Of a stretch of 21,311 nt of DNA, positions 8,332 through 16,233 are shown piece by piece. The notes beneath the pieces are model-generated. The model did no database searches. It saw nothing but the letters and a program-made list of their open reading frames with translations, and had not been told where the DNA came from. The translations under genes were made by a program, and so were the position numbers. The DNA comes from Altererythrobacter sp. (GTDB lineage: Bacteria; Pseudomonadota; Alphaproteobacteria; Sphingomonadales; Sphingomonadaceae). Each line of letters starts with the position of its first letter. The stretch's first letter is position 1. The stretch is from the NCBI GenBank assembly GCA_024636575.1, contig JAGXGU010000129.1, positions 1 through 21,311 on the forward strand, read 5' to 3'.

Positions 8332-8344
8332 TGACCTTAGGTCA
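8332..8344. promoter_or_regulatory. 13-bp palindrome before the HxlR gene, candidate operator
   Basis: TGACCTTAGGTCA is a perfect inverted repeat with 6-bp arms around a single T. It fills the 15-bp gap between the hydrolase and regulator genes and includes the hydrolase stop codon (complement of TCA at 8342-8344), 5 bases from the regulator ATG. Position suggests autoregulation by the regulator, but an RNA-level role or chance is possible. I saw no second copy at the divergent promoter. Confidence 0.35.
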
Positions 8345-9652
8345 TTCAGTAGAACTTAGTCGACTGCCAATTGCTTCATATGCGGGCAGGCTGACCGGAT
8401 CGATGTAGGCATTTTTCGCCTGTGGGTTCGAAGCGAGACGGACGATCACCATTTCAGCAGCAGGGTCGATGTAGATTGTCTGTCCGTGAACTCCGCGGGC
8501 AGCAAATGCGCCATTGCGATTATGGCTGACCCACCATTGATCGCGATAGCTCCATCCGGGCAGGGTCTCATAACCTGCTTTGGCGAAGTCGGCCTGGCTT
8601 GCGCCCTCGCGTATCCGGTTTACCACAGCTTCGGGAACGATCTGTTTCCCGTTAAAATTGCCGCCAAGCCGCATCATCTCACCAAAACGGGCGTGATCGC
8701 GCAGTGTGGCGTTAAGTCCGCCCGCTGCCCAGCCGGTCCCGTGCGAATCGACCAGCAGATAGGCATCATCTTCTGTGCCCAACTGACTCCAGATACGGTC
8801 TTGCAGCACGGTGATTGGATTTTGCCCGGTGACTCTGGCGATAATCCACCCGAGTACTTCGGTGTTGACCGACTTATAGGTGAATTGCGAACCATGTTCG
8901 CCGTCTTTCCCCAAGGTCGGAAGATAGGCATAATAGCCGTCCGGACCCGAATAGCCCGGTGGTCGCGGGAAAACTCCGCCCGCCAGCGCGAACGCGAACA
9001 CTTCAGCTTTGGGATCGTTATAATCTTCCGAATAGTGAATGGCGGTGGTCATATCGAGCACTTGCCGCACGGTGGCATCGCCAAACCCGCTTTCGGCGAG
9101 TTCGGGTATATAATGGGCGACGGTTTTCGTCTCGTCTAGCTCGCCGTCTTCGACCAGCATCGCGGCAAGCGTGCCGTAATAGGATTTGGTCATCGAAAAG
9201 GACATGTGCGGAGTATGCCGCCCGGTTACTCCAAAATAGCGCTCATAGACGATCTTGCCGCGATGCAGCACCAATACGGCATCAGCATAGCTAGCTCTAA
9301 GAGCCTCATCCCAACGCATCGGTTTGTCACTACCTATTGGCAGGAAAGTGACATCGTCCAGATCGTCTCGCAGATCTGCTGGCAGAGGGCTGGGCGGGCC
9401 GCTGCCGTGCCACAGGTTCGTGGTCGGAAACAGAGACCGCATGTTTGAAAAGGCCCAGCGTGTTCTGGGGAATTGGTAGAAGCTCCCATCTGTCTGGCGA
9501 ACCATGCGGTCTTCAGGCGGAGGTGCGCCTTCCATCCATCCCAGCGCGGCCGGATTGGTTTCTGCCGAGCTTGCCGGAGCCTGTTGCGCCTGCGCCGAAG
9601 CGCAGGTGAGCAACAGGCCTAACGCCAAGGCGGATCGGAAGATGCCGCCCAT
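8342..9652 (-). CDS. Exported serine hydrolase, beta-lactamase / 6-aminohexanoate-dimer hydrolase type
   Basis: A 436-residue secreted or periplasmic serine hydrolase of the beta-lactamase/penicillin-binding fold, in the EstB/NylB-like branch that cleaves esters or amides. A signal peptide is clear (SALALGLLLTCASAQA, cut about residue 20-23). The nucleophile motif is S153-M-T-K156. Y259-K-S-V-N263 fills the role of the Tyr-x-Asn motif, and GVHGQ (387-391) corresponds to the third, KTG-like, motif. The gene begins 4 bp after the receptor stop and is followed 15 bp later by the regulator, so all three are probably one transcript. The pairing with an outer-membrane receptor suggests it processes the imported compound in the periplasm. 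A true beta-lactamase role is less likely given the NylB-like sequence. Confidence 0.85.
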   Translation of the reverse strand: MGGIFRSALALGLLLTCASAQAQQAPASSAETNPAALGWMEGAPPPEDRMVRQTDGSFYQFPRTRWAFSNMRSLFPTTNLWHGSGPPSPLPADLRDDLDDVTFLPIGSDKPMRWDEALRASYADAVLVLHRGKIVYERYFGVTGRHTPHMSFSMTKSYYGTLAAMLVEDGELDETKTVAHYIPELAESGFGDATVRQVLDMTTAIHYSEDYNDPKAEVFAFALAGGVFPRPPGYSGPDGYYAYLPTLGKDGEHGSQFTYKSVNTEVLGWIIARVTGQNPITVLQDRIWSQLGTEDDAYLLVDSHGTGWAAGGLNATLRDHARFGEMMRLGGNFNGKQIVPEAVVNRIREGASQADFAKAGYETLPGWSYRDQWWVSHNRNGAFAARGVHGQTIYIDPAAEMVIVRLASNPQAKNAYIDPVSLPAYEAIGSRLSSTE

Positions 9653-9656
9653 CGGA

Positions 9657-11951
9657 CTAGAACTTCACATCGAACTGCAGTGCGATGTTGCGCGGTCGGT
9701 CGTAGATCGCGTTATAGGCAACACCGGTACCGCCGGTGAAGGTTGTGGCCAGGGGCAATGCGCCTGCAGTCTGCATGATCCGTTCGTCGGTGAGATTGCG
9801 GCCGACGAGTGCAATCGTCCAATTTTCGTCAACATGACCAAGCGAAAGCCGCGCACCCATTTTGACATAGCCACTCTGCCGCGTGCGTGGATCAAGATTT
9901 GCGGATGCAACATAGCTGCTGGAGAAATCGGCGTTGAGGTTGAAGCCAACCTTCAAATTCCCGCCTATTTCATGTTTGAAATCGCCATTGAGGTTGCCCG
10001 ACCATTCTGGCGTCAGTGTGTTGCGCTTCCCGGTGTAGCTGCAGAAATTGCCCGAAGTCGGCACCTGTTGGAAATAACACTGCCCGAGCGGGAAGTCGGT
10101 GAATTCAAAGTCGAGATAGGCAATCGCGCCGCTCAGGGTGAAGTGGTTGTCAACCGCCCAGCGCATGTCTGCCTCGACACCTTGCGTCTTGGCCCCTGAG
10201 GCGTTGCGAACGTTGAAGCTCAAAACGCCGTCAAAGACGTTTGTCTGCAAGTCCGTGTATTTCGTGCGGTAGACCGAAACATTCATCGCAAGGCTGCGCG
10301 TCTTGTATTTCAGGCCGGCTTCGAAATTTTCAGCCTGCTCGTCGCCAAACAGGAATGCGCCGGGCGTTGCCACGGTGGTCGAGGTCGGAACCGAGTTGCC
10401 GCGAATATCGAACCCGCCAGCCTTGGATCCACGCGCATAGGAGGCATAGAACATCAAATCGTCGCTGATGTCATATTGGATGTTTGCCATCGGATTGAAC
10501 GAATCTTCGCTCAGCTTGCCCGAAATGCTGTGCGCTTCGATATTGAGCGCACGGAACGTGCCGATGACTACCGGATCGATTATCGCGGGCATGGCGGCCA
10601 GGCTTAGCGGGCCACGGTTGATCGCAAGTGCTCGGCTACCAGTCTTGCTTTCGTGGTTGAAGCGCGCGCCAACCGTCAGGCGGAGCGCATCGGTCAGAGA
10701 AATTTCGCCTTGCGCAAAGACAGAGATCAAGTCTGATTTCTGCGAATAGACCCGGTCATTTGCCGTGTCTCCCAGCGCTCGGAACGGAGTCGCAAAGAAG
10801 AACGGGTTGAACTGCACGTGGTCTGTCACGTTCAGTTTGGTGTTCTGGTAATATACACCGGCGATGTAATTGAATGGCTGGTCACCTGGCGAGGCGATCC
10901 GCAGTTCCTGCGATATCTGACGGTAATCCTCGGACTGCCTTGTTCCATCAAGCAGAGGTAGGGCTACGAAGTCGACATCGAGCGTCTCCTTGACATTGTA
11001 GTCAAGATATCCGGTCGTCGAAGTCAGCGTATGATCGCCAAGCTCCAGATTGGCGTTGAGCACGCTGTTGAAAACCTTGTTCCGACTAAGATAGCCGCCA
11101 TCGGCGCGCACATAGTCTTCATCCGTTTCGACGAACAGTGGTCCAGCAAAGACCGCGCTGTAGCTGCCGACCGGGCCAAATACCTCACGCGGCTGGCCCT
11201 TGGTCTTGAAGTCGGCATATTCGAGCTTGAGGTCCGCTGACAGCGGTCCGTCGCCCTTGAAATCCACAATGCCGCGAACGAATGCTTCACGAACATTGGG
11301 TTCTTTGCGGTCCTGTAGCGTGTTGAAGAAATAGCCATCCATGCCGCGGTAATAACCAACCACCCGGGCGCCAATATTCTCAGATATCGGGCCGGACAGG
11401 ACCGCAGTCACACGCTTCTCTTTGTGCTCGAACTCGTAGCTCGCGCTCACTGAGCCCTCGAAATCATCGGTCGGGCGGCGGCTGACGACATTGACTGCGC
11501 CAGCAATCGCATTCTTGCCGAACAGAGTTGGCTGTGGCCCGCGCAGCACTTCGATCCGCTGCAGGTCGACGAGCGGCATGCGGCTGAGTTGGTCGCGGCC
11601 ATAGTAAATGCCATCAACAAACATCGCGACCGATTGTTCAAAGCCCTTGTTGTCACCCGATGCAATGCCGCGAATGGCGATCCGGTTGGCAATTGCCGTC
11701 TGTGTGATCTTCAAGTTGGGGATGGACGATGACACAGATTCAAGGTTGGTCTGGCCATATGCCTCGATCTGTTCACCAGAGACGGCAGAAATAGAGATGG
11801 GCACTTCTGAAAGGCCCTCTGCTCGCTTTTGTGCGGTGACGACGATCTCGTCCAGGCCGCCGGATTTTGTTTCTTCGCTTGCTTGCGCCAGTGCCATGCC
11901 CGGCATCGCGAGCGCGGTCCCGGTCAACAGGATTCCTGAAAATGCTCTCAT
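9657..11951 (-). CDS. TonB-dependent outer-membrane receptor
   Basis: A TonB-dependent receptor of about 764 residues. The signal peptide (MRAFSGILLTGTALAMPG, ending ALA-Q) is followed by a TonB box region (LDEIVVTAQKR, about 32-42). The plug domain contains SVPISISAVS-like sequence (EVPISISAVSGEQI), the motif RIAIRGI and RIEVLRGPQPTLFGKNAIAGAVNVVS. A beta-barrel of roughly 600 residues ends in the terminal Phe (ALQFDVKF) needed for outer-membrane insertion. The frame is open to an ATG at 11975, but I chose 11951: the bases before it (AAGGGGAGG, 6-base spacer) are a strong ribosome binding site and the signal peptide begins there. First gene of the leftward operon; likely imports the substrate of the divergent catabolic operon. 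Sphingomonads use such receptors for aromatics, oligomers and siderophores alike. Confidence 0.93.
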   Translation of the reverse strand: MRAFSGILLTGTALAMPGMALAQASEETKSGGLDEIVVTAQKRAEGLSEVPISISAVSGEQIEAYGQTNLESVSSSIPNLKITQTAIANRIAIRGIASGDNKGFEQSVAMFVDGIYYGRDQLSRMPLVDLQRIEVLRGPQPTLFGKNAIAGAVNVVSRRPTDDFEGSVSASYEFEHKEKRVTAVLSGPISENIGARVVGYYRGMDGYFFNTLQDRKEPNVREAFVRGIVDFKGDGPLSADLKLEYADFKTKGQPREVFGPVGSYSAVFAGPLFVETDEDYVRADGGYLSRNKVFNSVLNANLELGDHTLTSTTGYLDYNVKETLDVDFVALPLLDGTRQSEDYRQISQELRIASPGDQPFNYIAGVYYQNTKLNVTDHVQFNPFFFATPFRALGDTANDRVYSQKSDLISVFAQGEISLTDALRLTVGARFNHESKTGSRALAINRGPLSLAAMPAIIDPVVIGTFRALNIEAHSISGKLSEDSFNPMANIQYDISDDLMFYASYARGSKAGGFDIRGNSVPTSTTVATPGAFLFGDEQAENFEAGLKYKTRSLAMNVSVYRTKYTDLQTNVFDGVLSFNVRNASGAKTQGVEADMRWAVDNHFTLSGAIAYLDFEFTDFPLGQCYFQQVPTSGNFCSYTGKRNTLTPEWSGNLNGDFKHEIGGNLKVGFNLNADFSSSYVASANLDPRTRQSGYVKMGARLSLGHVDENWTIALVGRNLTDERIMQTAGALPLATTFTGGTGVAYNAIYDRPRNIALQFDVKF

Positions 11952-12081
11952 AATATCCCTCCCCTTATTGCTCATCAGTGCCGCCTACCTCTTTGGGCTG
12001 TTGCGTGCTGCATTAAAGTATGTTTAAACAAGTTAGTGTGATTATGCAAAGCTCTTTCTTTCCTATACCGGATCAAGCGGT
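11952..12081. promoter_or_regulatory. Divergent promoter region of the two catabolic operons
   Basis: These 130 bp separate the receptor gene (-) from the flavoprotein gene (+) and must hold both promoters. A perfect 10-bp palindrome TGTTTAAACA lies at 12021-12030. On the minus strand TTGCAT (12049-12044) and TAAACA (12026-12021) are 17 bp apart; on the plus strand TTGCGT (12001-12006) and TTAAAC (12024-12029) are also 17 bp apart. Both -10 matches are poor (3 of 6), but they overlap each other within the palindrome, so a factor bound there could control both directions. Confidence 0.45.
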
Positions 12082-13035
12082 GTGATTTCGTGTCTACCAG
12101 AGCGTCTGTTGCGCAATCTGCGCATCCCCGCAATCGCTGCGCCAATGTTCCTTGTCTCCGGCCCGGGCATGGTGATTGCTGCGGCCCATTCGGGCATGAT
12201 CGGATCATTCCCGACGCCGAATGCGCGTACGCCTGAGATTCTTGACGATTGGCTTGGCCAGATTACGCGCACACTAGGAGCAGACAGCAACGCTGCTTCC
12301 TGGGCCGCGAATTTGGTGGTTCATCCTTCGAATGAACGCCTGCCGGCTGATCTGGACCTGGTGGTCCGGTACCGCGCCCCGCTGGTCATTACCGCGCTCG
12401 GCAGTCCCACAAGGGTCATTGATGCAGTTCACAATTATGGCGGATTGGTATTTGCGGATGTCAATTCTGTCGGATTTGCTCGCAAGGCAGCGGCAACCGG
12501 GGTCGATGGGCTTGTCCTGGTTGCTGCGGGTGCTGGCGGGCATACTGGTCAGACTGCTGGCTTCGCTTTCGTGGAGGAAGTTCGCCAATTCTGGTCTGGC
12601 CCCATCGTTTTAGGCGGAGCGATTTCCACCGGCAGTGCGATCAGGGCAGCGGAAATACTTGGCGCAGACCTCGCCTATCTTGGAACTTCGCTAATTGCTT
12701 GCGAGGAAAGTATGGCGGCGGATCAATACAAGAATATGATCGTGGCTTCTGGTGCAGAAGACATCGTGCCATCCAAAGGTATTACCGGTGTCACCGCCAA
12801 CTGGCTGCGCGCCAGTCTATTGGCGGCAGGTCACGATCCCGACAATATGCCAGAAGACAAACGGCCCAATTTCAAAAATGCCCAAGATGATGGAAAGGCG
12901 TGGAAGAATGTCTGGTCCGCCGGCCAAGGCGTTGGTGCGGTAAGACAAGTCGAGCCGATGGAGGCAATTGTAAGCCGTCTGCGTGCCGAATATGACAAAG
13001 CGGCAGCCATGCCGCCGTTCTTTTTGAAGGAGTGA
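12082..13035 (+). CDS. Nitronate monooxygenase-like FMN protein (2-nitropropane dioxygenase family)
   Basis: A 317-residue TIM-barrel flavoprotein of the NAD(P)H-dependent flavin oxidoreductase/nitronate monooxygenase family. The substrate pocket begins IPAIAAPMFLVSGPGM (15-30). The hallmark VAAGAGGHTGQTAG (147-160) contains His154, the catalytic His of nitronate monooxygenases. PIVLGGAISTGSAI (174-187) and GADLAYLGT (194-202) bind the FMN phosphate, and WSAGQGVGAV (278-287) is the usual C-terminal signature. The start must be the GTG at 12082, because an in-frame stop lies upstream at 12034 and no ATG intervenes; the ribosome binding site is weak. First gene of the plus-strand operon, 4 bp before the iron oxygenase gene. 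Family members are often misannotated; here an oxidase or enoyl-reductase step on the pathway compound is as likely as nitronate oxidation. Confidence 0.86.
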   Translation: MISCLPERLLRNLRIPAIAAPMFLVSGPGMVIAAAHSGMIGSFPTPNARTPEILDDWLGQITRTLGADSNAASWAANLVVHPSNERLPADLDLVVRYRAPLVITALGSPTRVIDAVHNYGGLVFADVNSVGFARKAAATGVDGLVLVAAGAGGHTGQTAGFAFVEEVRQFWSGPIVLGGAISTGSAIRAAEILGADLAYLGTSLIACEESMAADQYKNMIVASGAEDIVPSKGITGVTANWLRASLLAAGHDPDNMPEDKRPNFKNAQDDGKAWKNVWSAGQGVGAVRQVEPMEAIVSRLRAEYDKAAAMPPFFLKE

Positions 13036-13039
13036 TACG

Positions 13040-14536
13040 ATGCCTGCTGAATTGATCAACACGGTCAAATCCACCGTTCAACCAAACGATCACCCCTATA
13101 TGAAAGGGGCATGGACCCCGACCTACAATGAATGGGACGCAACCTTTTCCAATGGGGATGCCAAGGTCATTGGTGAGATCCCCAAGGATATCGAAGGTGT
13201 ATATGTCCGCACCGGCGAAAATCAGGTGCATGATCCGATCGGGCGTTACCATCCCTTCGACGGTGACGGCTTTATCCATTCGATCAGCTTCAAGGATGGC
13301 CGCGCCAGCTATCGTAGCCGCTTTGTTCGCACGAAGGGTTTCGAGGCAGAAAAGGAAGCTGGCCGGTCGCTTTGGGCAGGGCTGATGGAACCGCCGCACA
13401 AATCGACGCGGCATGGCTGGGGCGCGCAGGAATGGCTAAAGGACAGCTCTTCTACCGATGTTGTGGTGCACGCTGGCAAGATTCTTTCGACGTTTTACCA
13501 ATGCGGCGAGGGGTATCGGCTCGATCCCTATACAATGGAGCAATCGGGCACCGAAGGCTGGGTTCCGCTCGATGGAATATCCGCTCATGCCAAGCTGGAT
13601 GAAAGCACCGGTGAACTGATGTTTTTCAACTACTCCAAACATGCGCCGTATATGCATTACGGGGTGGTTGGGCCTGACAACAAATTGAAGCACTACGTCC
13701 CGATCCAGCTTCCGGGCCCCCGCCTGCCACATGATATGTGCTTTACGGAAAACTACTCGATCCTCAATGATATGCCGCTGTTCTGGAATGCGGAATTGCT
13801 CGAGCGCAATATCCACGCGGTTGAATTCCATCCGGATATGAAAACCCGTTTCGCGATCATTCCGCGTTACGGCCAGCCAGAGGATATACGCTGGTTCGAA
13901 GCAGAGCCAACCTACACGCTTCACTGGCTCAACGCCTATGAGGAAGGCGACGAAATCATCATGGATGGCTATTTCCAGGAAGAGCCGCAGCCCAAGAGCC
14001 ACCCTGATGCACCGGCTGGATTTGAACGGATGATGGCCTATCTCAGTCAGGGGTTGATGAAGCCGAAGCTTCACCGCTGGCGTTTCAATATGAAAACCGG
14101 AGAGACAATCGAGGAAAGGCTGGACGATCGAATTCTCGAGTTTGGCATGATCAACCAGAAATATGCTGGCCGGAAATACCGCTATGCCTATAGCGCGATC
14201 CCTGAACCCTATTGGTTCCTTTTCAACGGGGTTGTGAAGCATGATCTGGAAACGGGCGAGAGCTGGTCTTACGAACTGGGCGAAGGCCGCTATGCCAGCG
14301 AGAGCCCGTTTGTCCCGCGGATCAATGCGAAGGATGAAGATGATGGCTACATCATCTCATACATTGCGGATGTAAACACCGACCAATCCGAATGCGTCCT
14401 GATCGATGCCAAGAATATCGAGGCGGGGCCGGTTTGCCGGATCATTTTGCCCGAGCGGATTTGCGCGGGCACGCATTCCACTTGGGCCAATGGCGATGAT
14501 ATCGGTATGCCCGAGAACATCGTGCTAGCGGCCTGA
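13040..14536 (+). CDS. Carotenoid oxygenase family (RPE65/lignostilbene dioxygenase-like) non-haem iron enzyme
   Basis: A 498-residue seven-bladed propeller enzyme that splits C=C bonds with O2, using Fe(II) held by four histidines. All four are visible: His183 (GISAHAK), His231 (LPHDMCFTENY), His295 (TLHWLNAYEEGD) and His479 (ICAGTHSTW). Second-shell acids are also in place, e.g. Glu421 in ESPFVPR and Glu367 in LEFGMIN. No signal peptide, so cytoplasmic. A strong ribosome binding site (AAGGAG, 13027-13032) overlaps the end of the preceding gene. Known members act on carotenoids, apocarotenals, stilbenes and propenyl-phenols such as isoeugenol; which applies cannot be read directly. The aldehyde dehydrogenase, CoA ligase and thiolases downstream suggest that the aldehyde product is degraded, so this is probably the key catabolic step. 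Confidence 0.92.
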   Translation: MPAELINTVKSTVQPNDHPYMKGAWTPTYNEWDATFSNGDAKVIGEIPKDIEGVYVRTGENQVHDPIGRYHPFDGDGFIHSISFKDGRASYRSRFVRTKGFEAEKEAGRSLWAGLMEPPHKSTRHGWGAQEWLKDSSSTDVVVHAGKILSTFYQCGEGYRLDPYTMEQSGTEGWVPLDGISAHAKLDESTGELMFFNYSKHAPYMHYGVVGPDNKLKHYVPIQLPGPRLPHDMCFTENYSILNDMPLFWNAELLERNIHAVEFHPDMKTRFAIIPRYGQPEDIRWFEAEPTYTLHWLNAYEEGDEIIMDGYFQEEPQPKSHPDAPAGFERMMAYLSQGLMKPKLHRWRFNMKTGETIEERLDDRILEFGMINQKYAGRKYRYAYSAIPEPYWFLFNGVVKHDLETGESWSYELGEGRYASESPFVPRINAKDEDDGYIISYIADVNTDQSECVLIDAKNIEAGPVCRIILPERICAGTHSTWANGDDIGMPENIVLAA

Positions 14537-14537
14537 T

Positions 14538-16232
14538 ATGATCGTCGCGGGGGAGGAAAAGCGGCAGCTTTACCGTGAACAGGGATGGTGGGGCGACAAA
14601 ACCCTTGCGGATCTGTTCTTCGCCAATGCTGACATCCACGGCGATCGGCTGGCATTGGTCGATGCGCCCAATCGCGCGGATTTTGCTTTTGGCGAGCCTC
14701 GGCGGCTGACCTACACAGAGTTGAAGGTTGAAGTTGAGCGGCTGGCCGGCGTTCTGCTCAGCGCCGGAATCGGCAAGGATGATGTGGTCATCATTCAATT
14801 GCCCAACATCAGCGAATTCGTGTCGCTCTATTTCGCCGCCGCAACCATCGGAGCAATTGTCAGCCCCGTCGCCGTGCAATATCGCAGTCACGAGCTTTCG
14901 GCGATGTTTGGCATTGTCGAGCCCAAGGCCTTTATTTGTGCCACGAAAATGTATCACGCTGACCACCTGCATGTAGTGCGGCCATTGTTGGGCGGTGAGG
15001 TTAGCTTGATGACAGTTGGGCCGGATGCTCCGGACGATGCTATCGACCTTTCGATAGAATCGGCGCGACCGGACTTACTCGAGGCCCACCGATCCAGTGT
15101 GACGATCGATGCGGACGATGTCTTCACCATTTGCTGGACTTCGGGCACCACTGGCGTTCCCAAGGGTGTACCGCGCAGTCATAACCATTGGGTCGGGATC
15201 GCCCCTGGAACCTATGTGACATCGCGTCTGCAAGACGGGGATATCATGCTCAACCCGTTCCCACTGATCAACATGGCTTCGATTGGAGGGATCACCATGA
15301 GCTGGCTGCGGGTTGCCGGTACGATGGTTCTACACCATCCTTTTGATCCGCAAGTCTATCTGGGTCAAATTGCAACCGAGCGGCCCAGCTTCACTATCGC
15401 CCCGCCAGCCGTGCTCAACATGCTACTTCAGAATGAAGAATTACTGGCAAGAATTGACCTGTCGAGCCTGCGCACGATCGGATCGGGTTCGGCGCCTCTT
15501 GCCCCCGCAATGGTCCAGGGATTTCAGGAACGACAGAGTCTGCCTGTCATCAACATATTCGGATCGAATGAAGGAATGACGCTCATAACCGGACCGGATG
15601 ATGTGCCCGATCCGGTCGAACGGGCGAACTATTTTCCCAATGGACTCGATCTGGTCCCATATTTTGGAGATCGGCCCGAACGGATCATGGAATCCCGTAT
15701 CGTCCCGCCACAGGGCGGCAATCCCATTAATAAAGATGAAATGCCCGGCGAATTGCAAATCCGTGGCCCCGCGGTTTTCGAAGGCTATTGGAATGCGCCC
15801 GAGCAGACTGCGGACGCTTTCACCGATGATGGTTGGTTTAAAACGGGCGACCTTTTCCAGATCGAGCAGAACGGACGATTCTTGCGCTTTATGGGCCGCT
15901 GCAAAGACCTGATTATTCGCGGCGGGGTCAATATCTCGCCGGAGGAAATCGACCAGCTGCTTGGCGGACATCCAGAGCTTGCCGAAGCATGTGTCTTTTC
16001 GCTGCCCGATCCGGTGATGGGGGAGCGCATCGGGTTGGCCGCGGTTCCGCGTGCGGGTAGCGACGTGACTCTCGAGAGCGTCACTGATTATTTGCAGGCG
16101 CTGGATCTGGCCAAGTTCAAATTGCCGGAAAAAATGTTCCGTTTTGCTGAATTGCCCCGCAACGTTACCAACAAGATCATGCGCAGCGAAGTGCGCGAGC
16201 TGGCGCTTGCCATGCTGGAGAGAGAGGCCTGA
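14538..16232 (+). CDS. AMP-forming acyl-CoA synthetase / ligase
   Basis: A 564-residue member of the adenylate-forming (ANL) family that activates a carboxylic acid to its CoA thioester with ATP. The P-loop TSGTTGVPKG is at 201-210, the A5 motif INIFGSNEGM at 338-347, the ATP-ribose motif KTGD at 435-438, the hinge region GRCKDLIIRGGVNISPEEI at 453-471, and the A10 lysine is Lys546 in RNVTNKIM, where the usual Gly before Lys is Asn. The opening (YREQGWWGDKTLADLF) is like aryl- and cyclohexanecarboxylate-type ligases rather than fatty-acid ligases, which favours a cyclic or aromatic acid, but this is only suggestive. The ATG lies 1 base after the oxygenase stop, without a clear ribosome binding site, so translation is probably coupled. 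Confidence 0.92.
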   Translation: MIVAGEEKRQLYREQGWWGDKTLADLFFANADIHGDRLALVDAPNRADFAFGEPRRLTYTELKVEVERLAGVLLSAGIGKDDVVIIQLPNISEFVSLYFAAATIGAIVSPVAVQYRSHELSAMFGIVEPKAFICATKMYHADHLHVVRPLLGGEVSLMTVGPDAPDDAIDLSIESARPDLLEAHRSSVTIDADDVFTICWTSGTTGVPKGVPRSHNHWVGIAPGTYVTSRLQDGDIMLNPFPLINMASIGGITMSWLRVAGTMVLHHPFDPQVYLGQIATERPSFTIAPPAVLNMLLQNEELLARIDLSSLRTIGSGSAPLAPAMVQGFQERQSLPVINIFGSNEGMTLITGPDDVPDPVERANYFPNGLDLVPYFGDRPERIMESRIVPPQGGNPINKDEMPGELQIRGPAVFEGYWNAPEQTADAFTDDGWFKTGDLFQIEQNGRFLRFMGRCKDLIIRGGVNISPEEIDQLLGGHPELAEACVFSLPDPVMGERIGLAAVPRAGSDVTLESVTDYLQALDLAKFKLPEKMFRFAELPRNVTNKIMRSEVRELALAMLEREA

Positions 16233-16233
16233 A

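Noticed and set aside
9504..10199. 231-residue frame on the plus strand
   Set aside because: Runs opposite the end of the TonB receptor and start of the hydrolase; no motif or start signal.
13436..14242. 268-residue frame on the minus strand
   Set aside because: Antisense to the iron oxygenase, which carries all four His ligands; shadow only.
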